NCBI GenBank assembly: GCA_018136815.1 | Contig: CM030938.1 | Location: 1,400,202 to 1,464,201 of the forward strand | Direction of reading: 5' to 3' | From: Isochrysis galbana | Taxonomy: Eukaryota > Haptophyta > Isochrysidales > Isochrysidaceae | Length of the DNA stretch: 64,000 nucleotides | Shown here: piece by piece, positions 27,813-37,954 of the stretch | Position numbering within the stretch: the stretch's first letter is position 1 | How the letters are laid out: each line of letters begins with the position of its first letter | The notes under the pieces: generated by a model | The model's database searches: none | The model's input: only the letters and a program-made list of their open reading frames with translations | What the model was told of the DNA's origin: nothing | Program-made: the position numbers and the translations under genes

Positions 27813-29471
27813 ATGGAGCGCGCGCCGACCGCTCCCACCTCCCAGCCCCCCGCCGCCACGACGCCCCACCGGGGCCGCCCCAAGCCGCCGGAGCCGAAGC
27901 GCTCACAGGCCGCCCCCTTGACTGACAGTGACGTGGACATGATCCTGCCGCCATCGCCTCCACAGCAGCCACACAAGCAGGGAACAGGCAGAGTCCTGTT
28001 CCCTGCAGACCAACAGGACCAGCCTCTGGCCCTTCCGCCTGCCTCTGCCGCCGCTCCACCACAACAAGGACATCCCATGGTGGGTGGCAGCCTTGCTGCC
28101 ACCCCCATGGAGGCAACTCCTACCTTCTGTGCACCCCTCGGGGGCGGGCACTTCACTCAACAAACAATCATTGGAGCCTTTACGGCTTCCAACCCCTCAA
28201 ACAACAATCCACAGAAGTCGTACGCTGAGGCGGCCGGCCCCAAAGGGAAGCAACCACAAGAAGCACAGAAGGCCCCACCTCTGCCCCCTCAACATCCACC
28301 GCCGCCCTCGCGCAAGCGGGCGGACCCACAGTCGGACCCGAAGCCAAACCAAACACACAACACACACGCACAATTCGCCTCACCCCCACAAGATGATGAG
28401 GAGGAACCGGATGACACTCCTTACTTCATACAGCTAGCCCAGCTAGCTGAAGACAAGAAGGAGATCAAAAGTGAGGGCGTAGCAACCTACATGAAATACC
28501 TCCTCTCAAAGCTTGAAGGTCTCGATGCCACCCCTGATGGGATGGATAAAGGACGCAAAGGTCCCTGGATCTTTTACGTCGATGAAGACGCGCACGACCA
28601 ATTCAAGGCCGCATATGGCGACAAGCTTCAAGCAGCTCTCTCGGGAGTCTCACACGAGTTCGCGGTGACCTATGGCGCTCTAGCCGACTCGGCTCCACGC
28701 AAGTCTAGCGCCGTCCGGTCCTCTCTAAAGGAGGTGGCAACCTACATTGTATTTCGCAATTTCGACCCCGTTAAAGCATACAAGACGAAAACTCGACATC
28801 TCGCTAGCGCATTGGAGCGTGAAGGGTTCCATGTATTACGAGGCAACCAGCAACGCGCCAAAACCACCGTGGAAGGGATCACGAAAGTCGAATCGGGCAA
28901 ACGCCCGATTTGGCATTTCTACGTCTATACCGACACCTCCGCCTTGGGACACCGTTTCCCTCGCAACTTTCACGTGACTCTCGACGACGGAGAGAACTTC
29001 AACTTGGACTACGCCGTCCGTTCTTCGGTCGAATGCGTGACCCCCGAAGGAGAAATAGCCATCCACAGTGCCCCAGGGGGGTGTAAAGGTTATGATAAGC
29101 CGTGGGCCCTATCTTTCCTTCGAAAGAATCAAGTAAGCTTTCGCCAATGTACCTGCGAGCAGGACAAGGCGAAAGCAGAACAACGTAAGCGCCAGAGGGA
29201 CGCTAGTAACGCCATGGACTTCAGGGCCCTGATGGGACTTGGAGCGGCGGCACCATGCCGCCGATTCATGGCGGGAGAATGCAAAAATAATCGCACGAAA
29301 GGGCGTCAAATCGTCCAATGCTCATCCAGCCACGACATCCCCGGATGCTGGGCAAAGGACCCCGTGACGGGCAAGCAAATTTGTATGGTCAAATGCAATC
29401 TCAAACCCAATAAGGCCTACCCAGGCTACTGTGTTAACGGAGTTAGCTGCCTGTACCGCCACGGTGAATAA
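27813..29471 (+). CDS. LINE ORF1 protein (gag-like, CCCH zinc fingers)
   Basis: A 552-residue intact ORF. The N-terminal 200 residues are Pro/Gln/Ala-rich and probably disordered. A folded central region follows (about 200-440: KGPWIFYVDEDAHDQF, VATYIVFRNFDPVKAYKTK). The Cys-rich C-terminus has two CCCH-like clusters (C-R-R-F-M-A-G-E-C...C-S-S-S-H and C-V-N-G-V-S-C-L-Y-R-H) expected to bind RNA. ORF2 begins in another frame at about 29431, overlapping the end of ORF1 by about 40 nt. The role is inferred as nucleic-acid packaging for retrotransposition. Confidence 0.8.
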   Translation: MERAPTAPTSQPPAATTPHRGRPKPPEPKRSQAAPLTDSDVDMILPPSPPQQPHKQGTGRVLFPADQQDQPLALPPASAAAPPQQGHPMVGGSLAATPMEATPTFCAPLGGGHFTQQTIIGAFTASNPSNNNPQKSYAEAAGPKGKQPQEAQKAPPLPPQHPPPPSRKRADPQSDPKPNQTHNTHAQFASPPQDDEEEPDDTPYFIQLAQLAEDKKEIKSEGVATYMKYLLSKLEGLDATPDGMDKGRKGPWIFYVDEDAHDQFKAAYGDKLQAALSGVSHEFAVTYGALADSAPRKSSAVRSSLKEVATYIVFRNFDPVKAYKTKTRHLASALEREGFHVLRGNQQRAKTTVEGITKVESGKRPIWHFYVYTDTSALGHRFPRNFHVTLDDGENFNLDYAVRSSVECVTPEGEIAIHSAPGGCKGYDKPWALSFLRKNQVSFRQCTCEQDKAKAEQRKRQRDASNAMDFRALMGLGAAAPCRRFMAGECKNNRTKGRQIVQCSSSHDIPGCWAKDPVTGKQICMVKCNLKPNKAYPGYCVNGVSCLYRHGE

Positions 29472-29838
29472 TAACGAAGTTAGGATTGCGACATACAATT
29501 TGAATGGAGCTAAACATAAATTAGCATCTACTCTAGCGCAAGCGAGGTTAGGAGGAGTCCACATCCTGTATGCGCAAGAATTGCACCATTACTCCGATGG
29601 ATGGCACTTGAAGGTGCGGAACTTGGCCCGGTCCCTAGGGTGGGACTGGTTTCAATCTCCCGCGACTAGGGGCGACCCGGGAAGCGGAGTGGCGATAGCC
29701 ATTAGAAGAGACAGAAGCGACGTAGTAGTAGAATCTTGGTCGGTAGTTATCCCGGGGAGGCTGGTAGTAGTAAAAGCAAAGATCGGGCATGAAACAATAG
29801 CTTTCTCCTCTGTACGCCAGGGACCCGAGAAACTATAG
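29431..29838 (+). pseudogene. LINE ORF2, truncated endonuclease
   Basis: A 135-codon frame with the N-terminal endonuclease/exonuclease/phosphatase motif (IATYNLNG) and the QEL metal-binding Glu motif. It ends a few codons after the deletion junction near 29815. Catalytic Asp/His motifs of the C-terminal half are absent, so it cannot be active. Confidence 0.75.
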
Positions 29839-30633
29839 ACCCATTACGCTGCTCCAAACGGACTACAAGATCCTCGCTAGGCGAGAAGCGCGCATGAAGG
29901 CCATCGGTAAAATAATACCGGGGGGGGGCCTGACATATATTTCATATTTCCGCACGGCCGTCAGAGGCCTGAAATTGGGTATTTTTTGAAATTTTTGCCG
30001 GAAGGCCCCCGGTTTTTTTTTGCGGATCTCCCATAATATCGCGATATCGGAACATAAAGGAGGCCTATTTTTTAGTTTTTAGGCCCGCCCTCGTTTGCCC
30101 ATTACAGATGGTGCCCTCCGCAGGGCTAGAGGAGGGGTTGGTCCGAGCGACAAGCTAGCCAACGCGGGCCAAGTAGGGGCTATCGAGAGGATAGAGGATA
30201 TCGCAATAAACGATGCGTGCTCTCGCGAGCATGTCGCATCCGCGGGTAGCGCGGGGGGGGGGGGGGGGGGGATTTCCCCCCTCCGCTTCGAGATAGAAAA
30301 ACCCGTCCTCCGCTTCATTGTATTTGTACTTTTAGCAGCCCATATTCCTCATCCTCATATCGCCACTATGTGCACTTGATCTCTGGACCGCGTGCGTGCG
30401 TGGCTACGATCCAGTCACCCCGGGGCCGCGCGCGAGGCGAGAACATTAATAGGTTTTTATTTCTTTCGCCCCTCGTTCTCGCCGGTAGATTGATCATCAA
30501 GGCAACCACTTAGCCCCCCTTCCCCCCAAATCCCCAATCACTTACTTAGCCCCCCTCCCTCTATCCTGAGTCATCTCGGCGCACGCACACCAAGAAGCCG
30601 CCCCCCACCATTTGATTGCCAATCAATCACTCA

Positions 30634-30821
30634 TTACAAGGTAGCCAAAGCATGGTGTGTCATCATCCTGCTGCGCTAGGCATGGCGCTAGCAAGGCTTC
30701 TTGTCTTTGCGCTAGCTGCACGCCTTGTTACAAGGTAGCCAAAGCATGGTGTGTCATCATCCTGCTGCGCTAGGCATGGCGCTAGCAGGGCTTCTTGTCT
30801 TTGCGCTAGCTGCACGCCTTG
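30634..30821. repeat. 94-bp tandem duplication
   Basis: Two head-to-tail copies of a 94-bp unit (30634-30727 and 30728-30821) beginning TTACAAGGTAGCC, differing at one base. The second copy contains the 3' end of the minus-strand gene at 30757-32436; the first repeats the same C-terminal coding stretch downstream of its stop. 29931-30633 holds T-runs, a G-run (about 30251-30270) and no recognised gene. Confidence 0.9.
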
Positions 30822-32436
30822 TGGGCTGCGCTCGCGAGGGGCACAATTGTTGCACACCGGCGTTTGCTGGTCCCGGTTTGTTATTGATAGGCAAGGAAAA
30901 TCGGTACGAGCGGCTGTCGGTCCCTGTGCCTGGCCTGGAGGTCAGCAAGCCCTCACTCGAATTCCTTGGTGCCAAGCACGGAGGCGAGCCATCAAGCTTG
31001 GGGGTCGATGCAAGGGGTCCACCCACTGGCGAGGGGGATTGTCGGCGCGCCTGAGGCCTTAGCACGTTCTCAACAGACGGCGCGTCGGGGAAACCAAAGA
31101 GATAAGGCACCACTGCTGGAGGCGAATCCGACCTACAATTCTGTCTTGGTGATGCATTCCCATCGCTGTCGCGATCACTGAAGGAGCTTTTGAGGAGTGA
31201 GCTTGATGACTCTCTCCTCGCTATGGTGACCCGAGGAGCACTGGGCCAAGTGTCCCGCCCACCAAATGTAGCAGGTCGAAACGGCATCGGCGACTGCCCA
31301 GGAGTACAAGACTGGGATGCAGACGGCTCAATTCCTGCGCTCTTCGATGCTTTGAACTGCGCAAATGCGCGGTGCAACTCGGAGACGATGCTCGAAATGT
31401 ACAGCAGACGGTGGCGGAAGTCCTCTGCCGAGGTCACCGGCTCCGTCGGATCAGGTGTCGATGACGACCCTTCCATCGCGTGTGCCTGTGCACGCAGGCG
31501 GCTTTCAATTACGGCCATGTCTTTGCGCACTGCAGCCTCACCAGCCTCAAAGGCATGGATGGCTGCACCTAGCTCGGACCGCACAAGAGCCACTTGGCTA
31601 TCTATCGAGTCCTGCAGTGATGAAAGCCGAAATTGGATCTCCTTTTCGAATACCACCATGCACGATGCGAGTTCTGGTCCTGCTCGCGTGGGGTCCTTCG
31701 TGTCTCTCGTACGCTGGCTGATTATTTGCGCACCTTCGGACGATGCCAACGTTGACCTGGACGCATCACATGAGTGAGTCGAGAAATAGCGCTCCTGAAG
31801 ATGAGGGCTCGCCATATCTCCATCAACTTCAATACCGTCCAATCTCTGGCTTTCAAAGTCGCTGCGATTCGGCATGGCTATGTTTGCGAATAAAGCTGCT
31901 GGTATAGTGTCCGTGCCGCTCTCACAAGACGCTGTTTGCTCGCTGCACCTATGCCTACACTCCTCCGAGTATGACCCTGACCCATCAGACCAGCAAGAAC
32001 CGTCCAGACTAGGTGTGGAAGCGTCGTCGCCAGCCGCTGCAACAACACCCGATACGCCATCGCCAGTGATGTGGCAGTCCAGCAGCAATGCCTTGATGAT
32101 GCTCAAGCAAAGTTCGCTCGTGCTGCTGCTTGGGTTCCGCGGTGTCCCATCACGAGGAGCCATCGGCTCCTCCGATTGCCCACTCGCTTGCAGCAACTGT
32201 CGCAGCTGGTGTCCTCTACGGCGCTCTCGGCTCTCCTGCGCAAGAATCACGTTGGAAAGTCGTGCGACTTCCATTTCCAGGAAGCGCATCCTGTCGCAGC
32301 ATCTCCCGCACGCGGTTTGAGCTGCAAGCCAGTGTGGCTCTCTCTCCTCCTCTCCGCTCTGTGGTGCTCTCCGTCGCTGTGGTGTAGAGAGCGGCTGCGC
32401 CAGCGATTGCTCCAGCTGAAGCGCCTCCTCACTCAT
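30757..32436 (-). CDS. Hypothetical protein with helical central region
   Basis: 559 residues from ATG 32436; the frame is open to 32598 but starts there only with GTG. Two Leu/Arg/Glu-rich helical stretches are visible (RMRFLEMEVARLSNVILAQE near residue 55, and FEKEIQFRLSSLQDSIDSQV with AVRKDMAVIESRLRAQA about mid-protein), suggesting short coiled coils. Ser/Pro-rich linkers flank them. No catalytic motif or family is recognised. The C-terminal 20 residues are encoded by the 94-bp duplication. The foldback element begins about 235 bp upstream of the ATG. Confidence 0.55.
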   Translation of the reverse strand: MSEEALQLEQSLAQPLSTPQRRRAPQSGEEEREPHWLAAQTACGRCCDRMRFLEMEVARLSNVILAQESRERRRGHQLRQLLQASGQSEEPMAPRDGTPRNPSSSTSELCLSIIKALLLDCHITGDGVSGVVAAAGDDASTPSLDGSCWSDGSGSYSEECRHRCSEQTASCESGTDTIPAALFANIAMPNRSDFESQRLDGIEVDGDMASPHLQERYFSTHSCDASRSTLASSEGAQIISQRTRDTKDPTRAGPELASCMVVFEKEIQFRLSSLQDSIDSQVALVRSELGAAIHAFEAGEAAVRKDMAVIESRLRAQAHAMEGSSSTPDPTEPVTSAEDFRHRLLYISSIVSELHRAFAQFKASKSAGIEPSASQSCTPGQSPMPFRPATFGGRDTWPSAPRVTIARRESSSSLLKSSFSDRDSDGNASPRQNCRSDSPPAVVPYLFGFPDAPSVENVLRPQARRQSPSPVGGPLASTPKLDGSPPCLAPRNSSEGLLTSRPGTGTDSRSYRFSLPINNKPGPANAGVQQLCPSRAQPTRRAASAKTRSPASAMPSAAG

Positions 32437-32961
32437 GTGTCGTGGCCCGCCGCTGTACCCTTGCAGAAAGCAGAGAGCCAGCGACAGGGGTTGGGGAGGA
32501 AAGCTCAGACTGCGAGGAGACACGGAAGCCCCCCCCGCCGCCTCCCCGACCCCCTTCTTCCCGAACAAGTTGTTACTAGAGACAAAGGTCTTTGGCACGG
32601 AAAGACTCTGGAGGCGTCTTCACAGCGGTACTCCAGTACTCGCGTTGTGTTGTTGTGTTGCTAGGGCTATATATATGTTACCCCCCAGGAGCCAACGCCC
32701 CCCGATAGCTATCGGGGGCCCCCGATAGCTATCGGGGGGAATTTTTTTCCCGATCGCCAACAGCCCCCCCGAGAGAGCTACCGGGGGACCGTGAAAATCC
32801 CCCGAGAGCTATCGGGGGATTTTTTATGCCCCGGGGAGCTATCGCGTTTTAAGGCGGGCCCCAGTTTGCTATCGGGGGCGAAAGATTGCCCCCGTTTGCT
32901 ATCGGGGGGAAACGACGGCCCCCAGTAGCTATCGGGGGGCCGTCCTCGAGCCCCCAGGCGC

Positions 32962-32964
<3 letters not shown>

Positions 32965-33037
<73 letters not shown>

Positions 33038-33092
33038 GAGAGGCAGAGAGAGAGAGAGAGGCAGAGAGAGAGAGAGGCAGAGAGAGAGAGAG

Positions 33093-33175
<83 letters not shown>

Positions 33176-33220
33176 CAGAGAGAGAGAGGCAGAGAGAGAG
33201 AGAGGCAGAGAGAGAGAGAG

Positions 33221-33307
<87 letters not shown>

Positions 33308-33340
33308 CAGAGAGAGGCAGAGAGAGAGAGAGAGAGAGAG

Positions 33341-33379
<39 letters not shown>

Positions 33380-33410
33380 CAGAGAGAGAGAGAGAGAGAG
33401 GCAGAGAGAG

Positions 33411-33451
<41 letters not shown>

Positions 33452-33482
33452 CAGAGAGAGAGAGGGGGGGGGGGGGAGAGAG
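32965..33482. repeat. (GA)n tract with periodic GAGGCA interruptions
   Basis: About 515 bp of GA repeat in which GAGGCAGA appears about twenty times at irregular spacing, ending in a G-run (33463-33475). It sits inside the foldback element. Confidence 0.9.
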
Positions 33483-33489
33483 AAGAGAG

Positions 33490-34245
33490 GCTGTTAAAAT
33501 AAAAAAGGAATGATCGTAGAAATAATTTTAATCAATTAAATATAATATTTTTACGAAAATATACTTTTCAATTAATTATTCGGATAATAAAAAATCAAAA
33601 ATGGAATGAGCTAATTAAATATAATTTATTATAGTATTTTTTACGAAAATATACTTTTCAATGAATTATTCGAATGGAATGAGCTAACGGAATTAGCGTA
33701 TGGATAATTTTAATTAATTAATTATATTTTATTATAATATTTTTTGAGAAAATACACGTTTCAATGAAATATTCAAATTAAAGTTTAGTGATTAGTGAAG
33801 TAATAGTAATAAAATTATTATTTAGTGACAATAAATTTGAGATCCTTAAAAATGTTGAATTAAAAATTATAACTTGATGGTAATTATCTTATTAAACCTT
33901 AGTTTAAAATGAAGACTTTTAGTCATAGCATCGTTTGACGTTTGAGTAAACACATAATAGTAAATTTTATTTGGTTTTTTGTGGTTTTTATTTATTTTAA
34001 ATATTCTTAATATTAATATTTTACTTGACGAGATCAAAATGACCGATATTTTATTTAACTTGAATTTTTGGTTAGATTTTTTAATTTTACTATTTTTATA
34101 TTACGTCTTCAATAATCTTTAATTTAATTACTAATTTAATTACCATATTGTACTTATATATTATATTTTAATATTAATCCTAGTAACTTTATGTCATTTC
34201 TAAAACTATTAGCTGTTAGATACTCTAAGTTTTAAAAACTATTTT
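33490..34245. other. Extremely AT-rich island inside foldback element
   Basis: About 750 bp overwhelmingly A/T, in sharp contrast to the GC-rich surroundings. The first 250 bp hold about three degenerate copies of a roughly 90-110-bp unit (ACGAAAATATACTTTTCAAT, ATTATTCG, GGAATGAGCTAA). No coding sequence or tRNA is recognised. The composition resembles organellar or viral intergenic DNA, but no homology can be claimed. Confidence 0.75.
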
Positions 34246-34628
34246 CAGGGGGGAGAAAGAGAACAAAGAAAAGAGGAGAAAGGAGAACAGAGGATAGGAG
34301 GGGGGAAGAGAGAGAGAAGGAGAGCGAGCCAAAGAGAGGAGGAACCCCCCGTTTGCTATCGGGGGATTTCCTCTTCCCCCGATAGCTATCGGGGGGTCCG
34401 CTTACGGCACCCCCCAGGAGCTATCCCCCGATAGCTCTCGGGGGATTTTCACGGTCCCCCGGTAGCTCTCGGGGGGGCTGTTGGCGATCGGGAAAAAATT
34501 TCCCCCCGATAGCTATCGGGGGCCCCCGATAGCTATCGGGGGGCGTTGGCTCCTGGGGGGTAACATATAGATATATAGAGGCTAGAGCCTCTCACCTAGC
34601 CACGTTTTCCACAAGGATAGATAAAATA

Positions 34629-35770
34629 AAAAAAAAAATTTTTAACAAATTTTTATGGGTCGCGGCGCGGCAAAGGAACGGGACTAGCGCGCACACAAGA
34701 CAGGACTCCCTGCCGCGGCGAGCGCAAGCACCCTTCCCCCTTGTGCCACCCAGCTCTTCACTAGCTTACTACCTGCGCTAGCCGGAGCACCCCTCCCTCC
34801 ACACTCAAGCAGCCCCCCACGCCAGGATCCTGTTTTGGTCTCGCAGGCAAGGGGGCCTAATGGGAGGGTGAGGAGCAACTCCTCAGAGAGGAGCTGTGGG
34901 GAAGGAGATGTCTGAGTGGGGGCGCTATACCCTTGCGCTAGGCATGGGCAGCGACGCCGCCTCAAGACATGTCCTCCCTCTGGTCTTGAGTCGAAATTTT
35001 GGTGTTTGAATCCGAGGGCGAGGGGGTTTGTGCTTCTTGGGTTGGTTGTAGTGGGATGAGGGAGTGGGAGATGGAGTGAAGTGTTGAAAGAGGGCCCAAG
35101 GCAGGGCACTGAGTTGTAGGTACTTGTGGCCCACAAGCGTGGGGTGAAAACGAAAAGTGTATCAACATGTGTCTTGAATTTGAAGTTTTTGGTGCTTTGA
35201 ACAGAGGACGGGGGGGTTCGTGCCGTTTGGGTTGGTTGAAGTGTGAAGGGGGAGTGGGAGAGGGAGTCTAGTGTTGAGAGAGGGCCCAAGGCAGGGCACT
35301 GAGTGATTGGTACTAGTGGCCCACAACAGTGGGGTGAAGACGAGAATTGTGTCAACAAGTTGGAAAACAGAGGCATGGGGTGCTCTCCGTATGGGGTTGA
35401 TGGTTGTGAAGTGCCCTCCCATGTTGGGTGCACTGATGGTAGAGGTTTCCACCATGGGGAGGGCAGCTGAGCTGCCCTCCCACATGAGGTGCTCTTGGGG
35501 TGGGAGGGTTTCCCACTGTTGGAGGGGGTCTCCAAGACCCCCTGCATGATGCGCAGAGCCATGCTGGCAACCTGTTCGGTGCCAGTGCTCGCCACCCCGC
35601 GCGCTTGCGCGGGTGTGGTTTGGATGGGTTGGATGGGCTCTGAGAGGGCTTTCTGACGAGCCGCCTCGGGCGGCGTGGGGCGTCCCAGGTGGGGCGCGGT
35701 GGCGAGGGTCGCCTGGGGCTCGGGAGCGGTCGCGGCACGCTCCATAGTTCAAACTATAACAATAGTTTTT
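34629..35770 (-). mobile_element. Non-autonomous LINE-derived element, copy 2
   Basis: Minus-strand copy of the element at 22934-24069, with a 353-codon ORF (35745-34684) starting MERAATAPEPQ. It is flanked by 19-bp direct repeats CACAAGGATAGATAAAATA at 34610-34628 and 35771-35789. Its 3' end (next to 34629) is an A/T-rich tail. It inserted about 60 bp from the right arm of the foldback element. Most differences from copy 1 are single-base. Confidence 0.85.
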
Positions 35771-35789
35771 CACAAGGATAGATAAAATA

Positions 35790-36255
35790 GGACTGGAAGG
35801 TATTGGGAGGCTCCCTGAGGCATCATGGGGGTGCCCCACACACCCTCTGCGCCGAGTCAAAGACCAAACTACAATTCTTCCTCTCTAACCGGAGCGGCGG
35901 TACGGCGGTACATGTACATAAACGTCTTGCGCCCACACGGCACTAAGGCTCAGGGTTGACCTACAATACACCGACTACCGACTACACTACAATACTATGA
36001 GGTCGGGTGTACTCATGAGTACGAATACTGCTCTTTGGGAGTACTCATGAGTACGAATACTCACTTCTCGGAGTATTCATGCTTGATTCGGCTACACTGA
36101 CACTGAATACTTCGAGCTTATAAATTTTCTCCTAGCGAGGCGCTAACCGCTAACGCGCCTAAGGACGCGGAGGCTTTTTTTTCTCGTATTTTCTTACTTA
36201 CGAAAAGGTAGACCGGCGGCGTTGCCCCCCCCCCCCCCCGCGCCTCCCACATATG
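35790..36255. other. Unassigned spacer with repeated GAGTACTCATGAGTAC motif
   Basis: A motif GGGAGTACTCATGAGTACG, containing the palindrome GTACTCATGAGTAC, occurs around 36005-36058 with a second close copy. No gene is recognised. Confidence 0.4.
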
Positions 36256-36539
36256 TCACGAAGCCAATGTGGAGCGTGGAGCAGATCTTCTCGCTGGCCA
36301 AGAAGCTCTCCGACCCCAACTTGGACCCCAACAACTTGGCGACGACGGTCCGCATCGCGTACAACCAAAAGTTCTATGTTCTATATGCCCCCCATCAAGC
36401 AAGGACATCCCGGCCATGTACACACAAAAGTAAGGCAAGGCGGCCGCCAAGGAGAAGGCATGACTCACGATGATTGAGACCAGCAACAGAGTGATGTGTG
36501 ATGTGGATGTAGAGATGTAGATGTGCAGATGTATGAGGG

Positions 36540-36633
36540 GAATTCCGTCGACAAGCTTGCGGCTGACGATGAAGTCCACGTCATAGGTCTCCGCATCAAC
36601 GGGCGCGTCCGCTCGCGCTTTGTGCTTCCCCAT
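36540..36633 (-). pseudogene. Possible chromodomain N-terminal exon or fragment
   Basis: The minus-strand frame begins MGKHKARADAP and continues ETYDVDFIVSRKLVDG, which resembles the first strand of a chromodomain (E-Y-x-V-x-x-I-x-x-x-R). It then runs into non-coding-looking sequence, either an intron donor or a truncation. No continuation (LVKWKGY-type) was found nearby. Alternative: chance similarity. Confidence 0.3.
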
Positions 36634-36790
36634 GGGATTGTCGACGCGGTGGGGCGCGGGGGCGCGGGGGCGAAGTAGGGAGAGAGAGAGAGGGGGGGCG
36701 GGGGCGGACAGAGTAGAAATAAAAGTATATTGTAGAGTATAGAGTATAGAGTATAGAAGGGTGTTAGGTGTTAACGTGTTAACACCCTTG

Positions 36791-36870
36791 AAACTATTGT
36801 TATAGTTTTAGCGATGGAGCGCGCGCCGACCGCTCCCACCTCCAAGCCCCCCGCCGCCACGACGCCCTCC
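36791..36870 (+). repeat. LINE 5'-end fragment
   Basis: AAACTATTGTTATAGTTTTAGCG followed by ATG 36814 and the first ~19 codons of ORF1, nearly identical to 27787-27865. Homology stops near 36870, so this is a 5' fragment whose remainder is deleted or rearranged. Confidence 0.8.
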
Positions 36871-37101
36871 CACCCCCCCGGCGCGGTTCGTGGAAGCTAT
36901 CGAAAGGTGCGGGCCATCAAAAGTCCCCAGTGCACAGTGCACCACCCGAACACGGGGAAAAATTTACCCCCGCATATATACATGTTTTTTTCTAGAGTAT
37001 TCGACCCCCTCTCCCCCTCCCCCCACTCCCTCCCCCCCCCCCCAACACACACACTCAATTGCATTGTGATCACAGCAGGGTGACCTGCACCTTGAGCTTC
37101 C

Positions 37102-37270
37102 TCAGCTGTGAGGCTGACTCTCCGCGCCAATCGGGTTGCACGAAAGGTTTACCGACGACAACCGAAAGCTCCGCGCGAGCTCGCACAAGCGCTGCACGCC
37201 CGCCGGTCCGATCCGGTTGCGGTCGAGGATGAGCGTATGGGTCCTCCGACACGCTCCTGCCTCAAGCAAG
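37102..37270 (-). pseudogene. Leucine-rich-repeat gene fragment
   Basis: Minus-strand text THTLILDRNRIGPAGVQRL, then LSSVNLSCNPIGAE, fits ribonuclease-inhibitor-type leucine-rich repeats (L.L..N.IG..G...L). Only about two repeats are present and the frame ends shortly after. It lies between LINE fragments, so it is probably a captured or broken exon. Confidence 0.5.
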
Positions 37271-37369
37271 CACGCGACAGACCATGTCCAAGGCCTGGAC
37301 CAGTGGTTCAGTCGCACCCCATTGGGGAGAGCGGCAGTCTTTTCGAAAGTCGACGCGCGAAGCCTCTCG

Positions 37370-37680
37370 GCAAGTATCCGAGGGAACAATACGCTACCGG
37401 CCTTTTGGAAGCAAGCGCTAGATAATTTCAGGAGGATTAAGTTCCTTAGTTAGGGAAACCAACACGCGGGAAGGGACCCAAGGATCCCCGATATGGTATA
37501 ACAGTTTTCATAAAGCTCCGGCATTACATCACTCACATAGGGCCTAATAGGGCTAAATGGGAATCTTTACAAACGGTTATTGTGCATAATACGATTAACC
37601 CGGACACGGGAGAGATATACACCATGGAGGAATGCGCGGCCTACTTGCCGGAAGGAGAACGGTGGATGCCACGCCGGGCC
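37370..37680 (+). pseudogene. LINE ORF2 fragment (post-RT region)
   Basis: Successive frames give LPAFWKQALDNFRRIKF, GSPIWYNSFHKAP, AKWESLQTVIVHN and NPDTGEIYTMEECAAYLPEG, the order found between the reverse transcriptase and the zinc-finger region of algal LINE ORF2. Frameshifts and stops separate the pieces. Confidence 0.6.
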
Positions 37681-37757
37681 AGAACGCGCGATCCAGGTGA
37701 GCGTGTGGGGAGAGGAGTGGGTCAGCAAGGCACAGTGCTCCTGGCAAGCCATTAAGT
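37676..37757 (+). repeat. SINE-like element fragment
   Basis: GTGGGTCAGCAAGGCA and GCTCCTGGCAAGCCAT are shared, in the same order, with 44385-44430 inside the element at 43769-44531. Confidence 0.5.
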
Positions 37758-37954
37758 CGCGTTCCGTCAAAAGAGGGCCAGGTTATTATTTTTTTAACCC
37801 AGATGTGCATGTTTTCTTTTTCAAAGACTCCGTTGTATTATTAAAACCCGTCACGAAACACCTAGGCGTCCCACAAGATTTCAGTCATACTGGGGGGAGA
37901 GGCGTGCACCAGGGGCGGGGGGGGGGGTGATGAGTTGCAATCACCCTTCAGCTT

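Larger units (their letters stand above)
27787..29930 (+). mobile_element. LINE (non-LTR retrotransposon), 5' copy with internal deletion
   Basis: Starts AAACTATTGTTATAGTTT, has an intact ORF1 and the beginning of ORF2. The apurinic-type endonuclease start (RIATYNLNG, YAQELHHYSDGW) is followed at about 29815 by an abrupt jump to a reverse-transcriptase start (RDPRNYRPITLLQTDYKILA). The rest of the endonuclease and the linker are deleted. Homology to RT ends near 29925 at a G-run. The 3' end is not found nearby. Confidence 0.85.
32672..34569. mobile_element. Large foldback/TIR element with palindromic arms
   Basis: Inverted arms of about 150 bp (32672-32821 and about 34420-34569) begin TATATGTTACCCCCCAGGAG. 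They carry repeated copies of the 20-bp perfect palindrome CCCCCGATAGCTATCGGGGG and variants (GATAGCTCTC, GTTTGCTATC). The inner arms continue with further degenerate palindromes. Between the arms lie an interrupted (GA)n tract and an AT-rich core. No transposase is encoded. A short TATA-like target duplication is possible but not clear. Confidence 0.8.
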
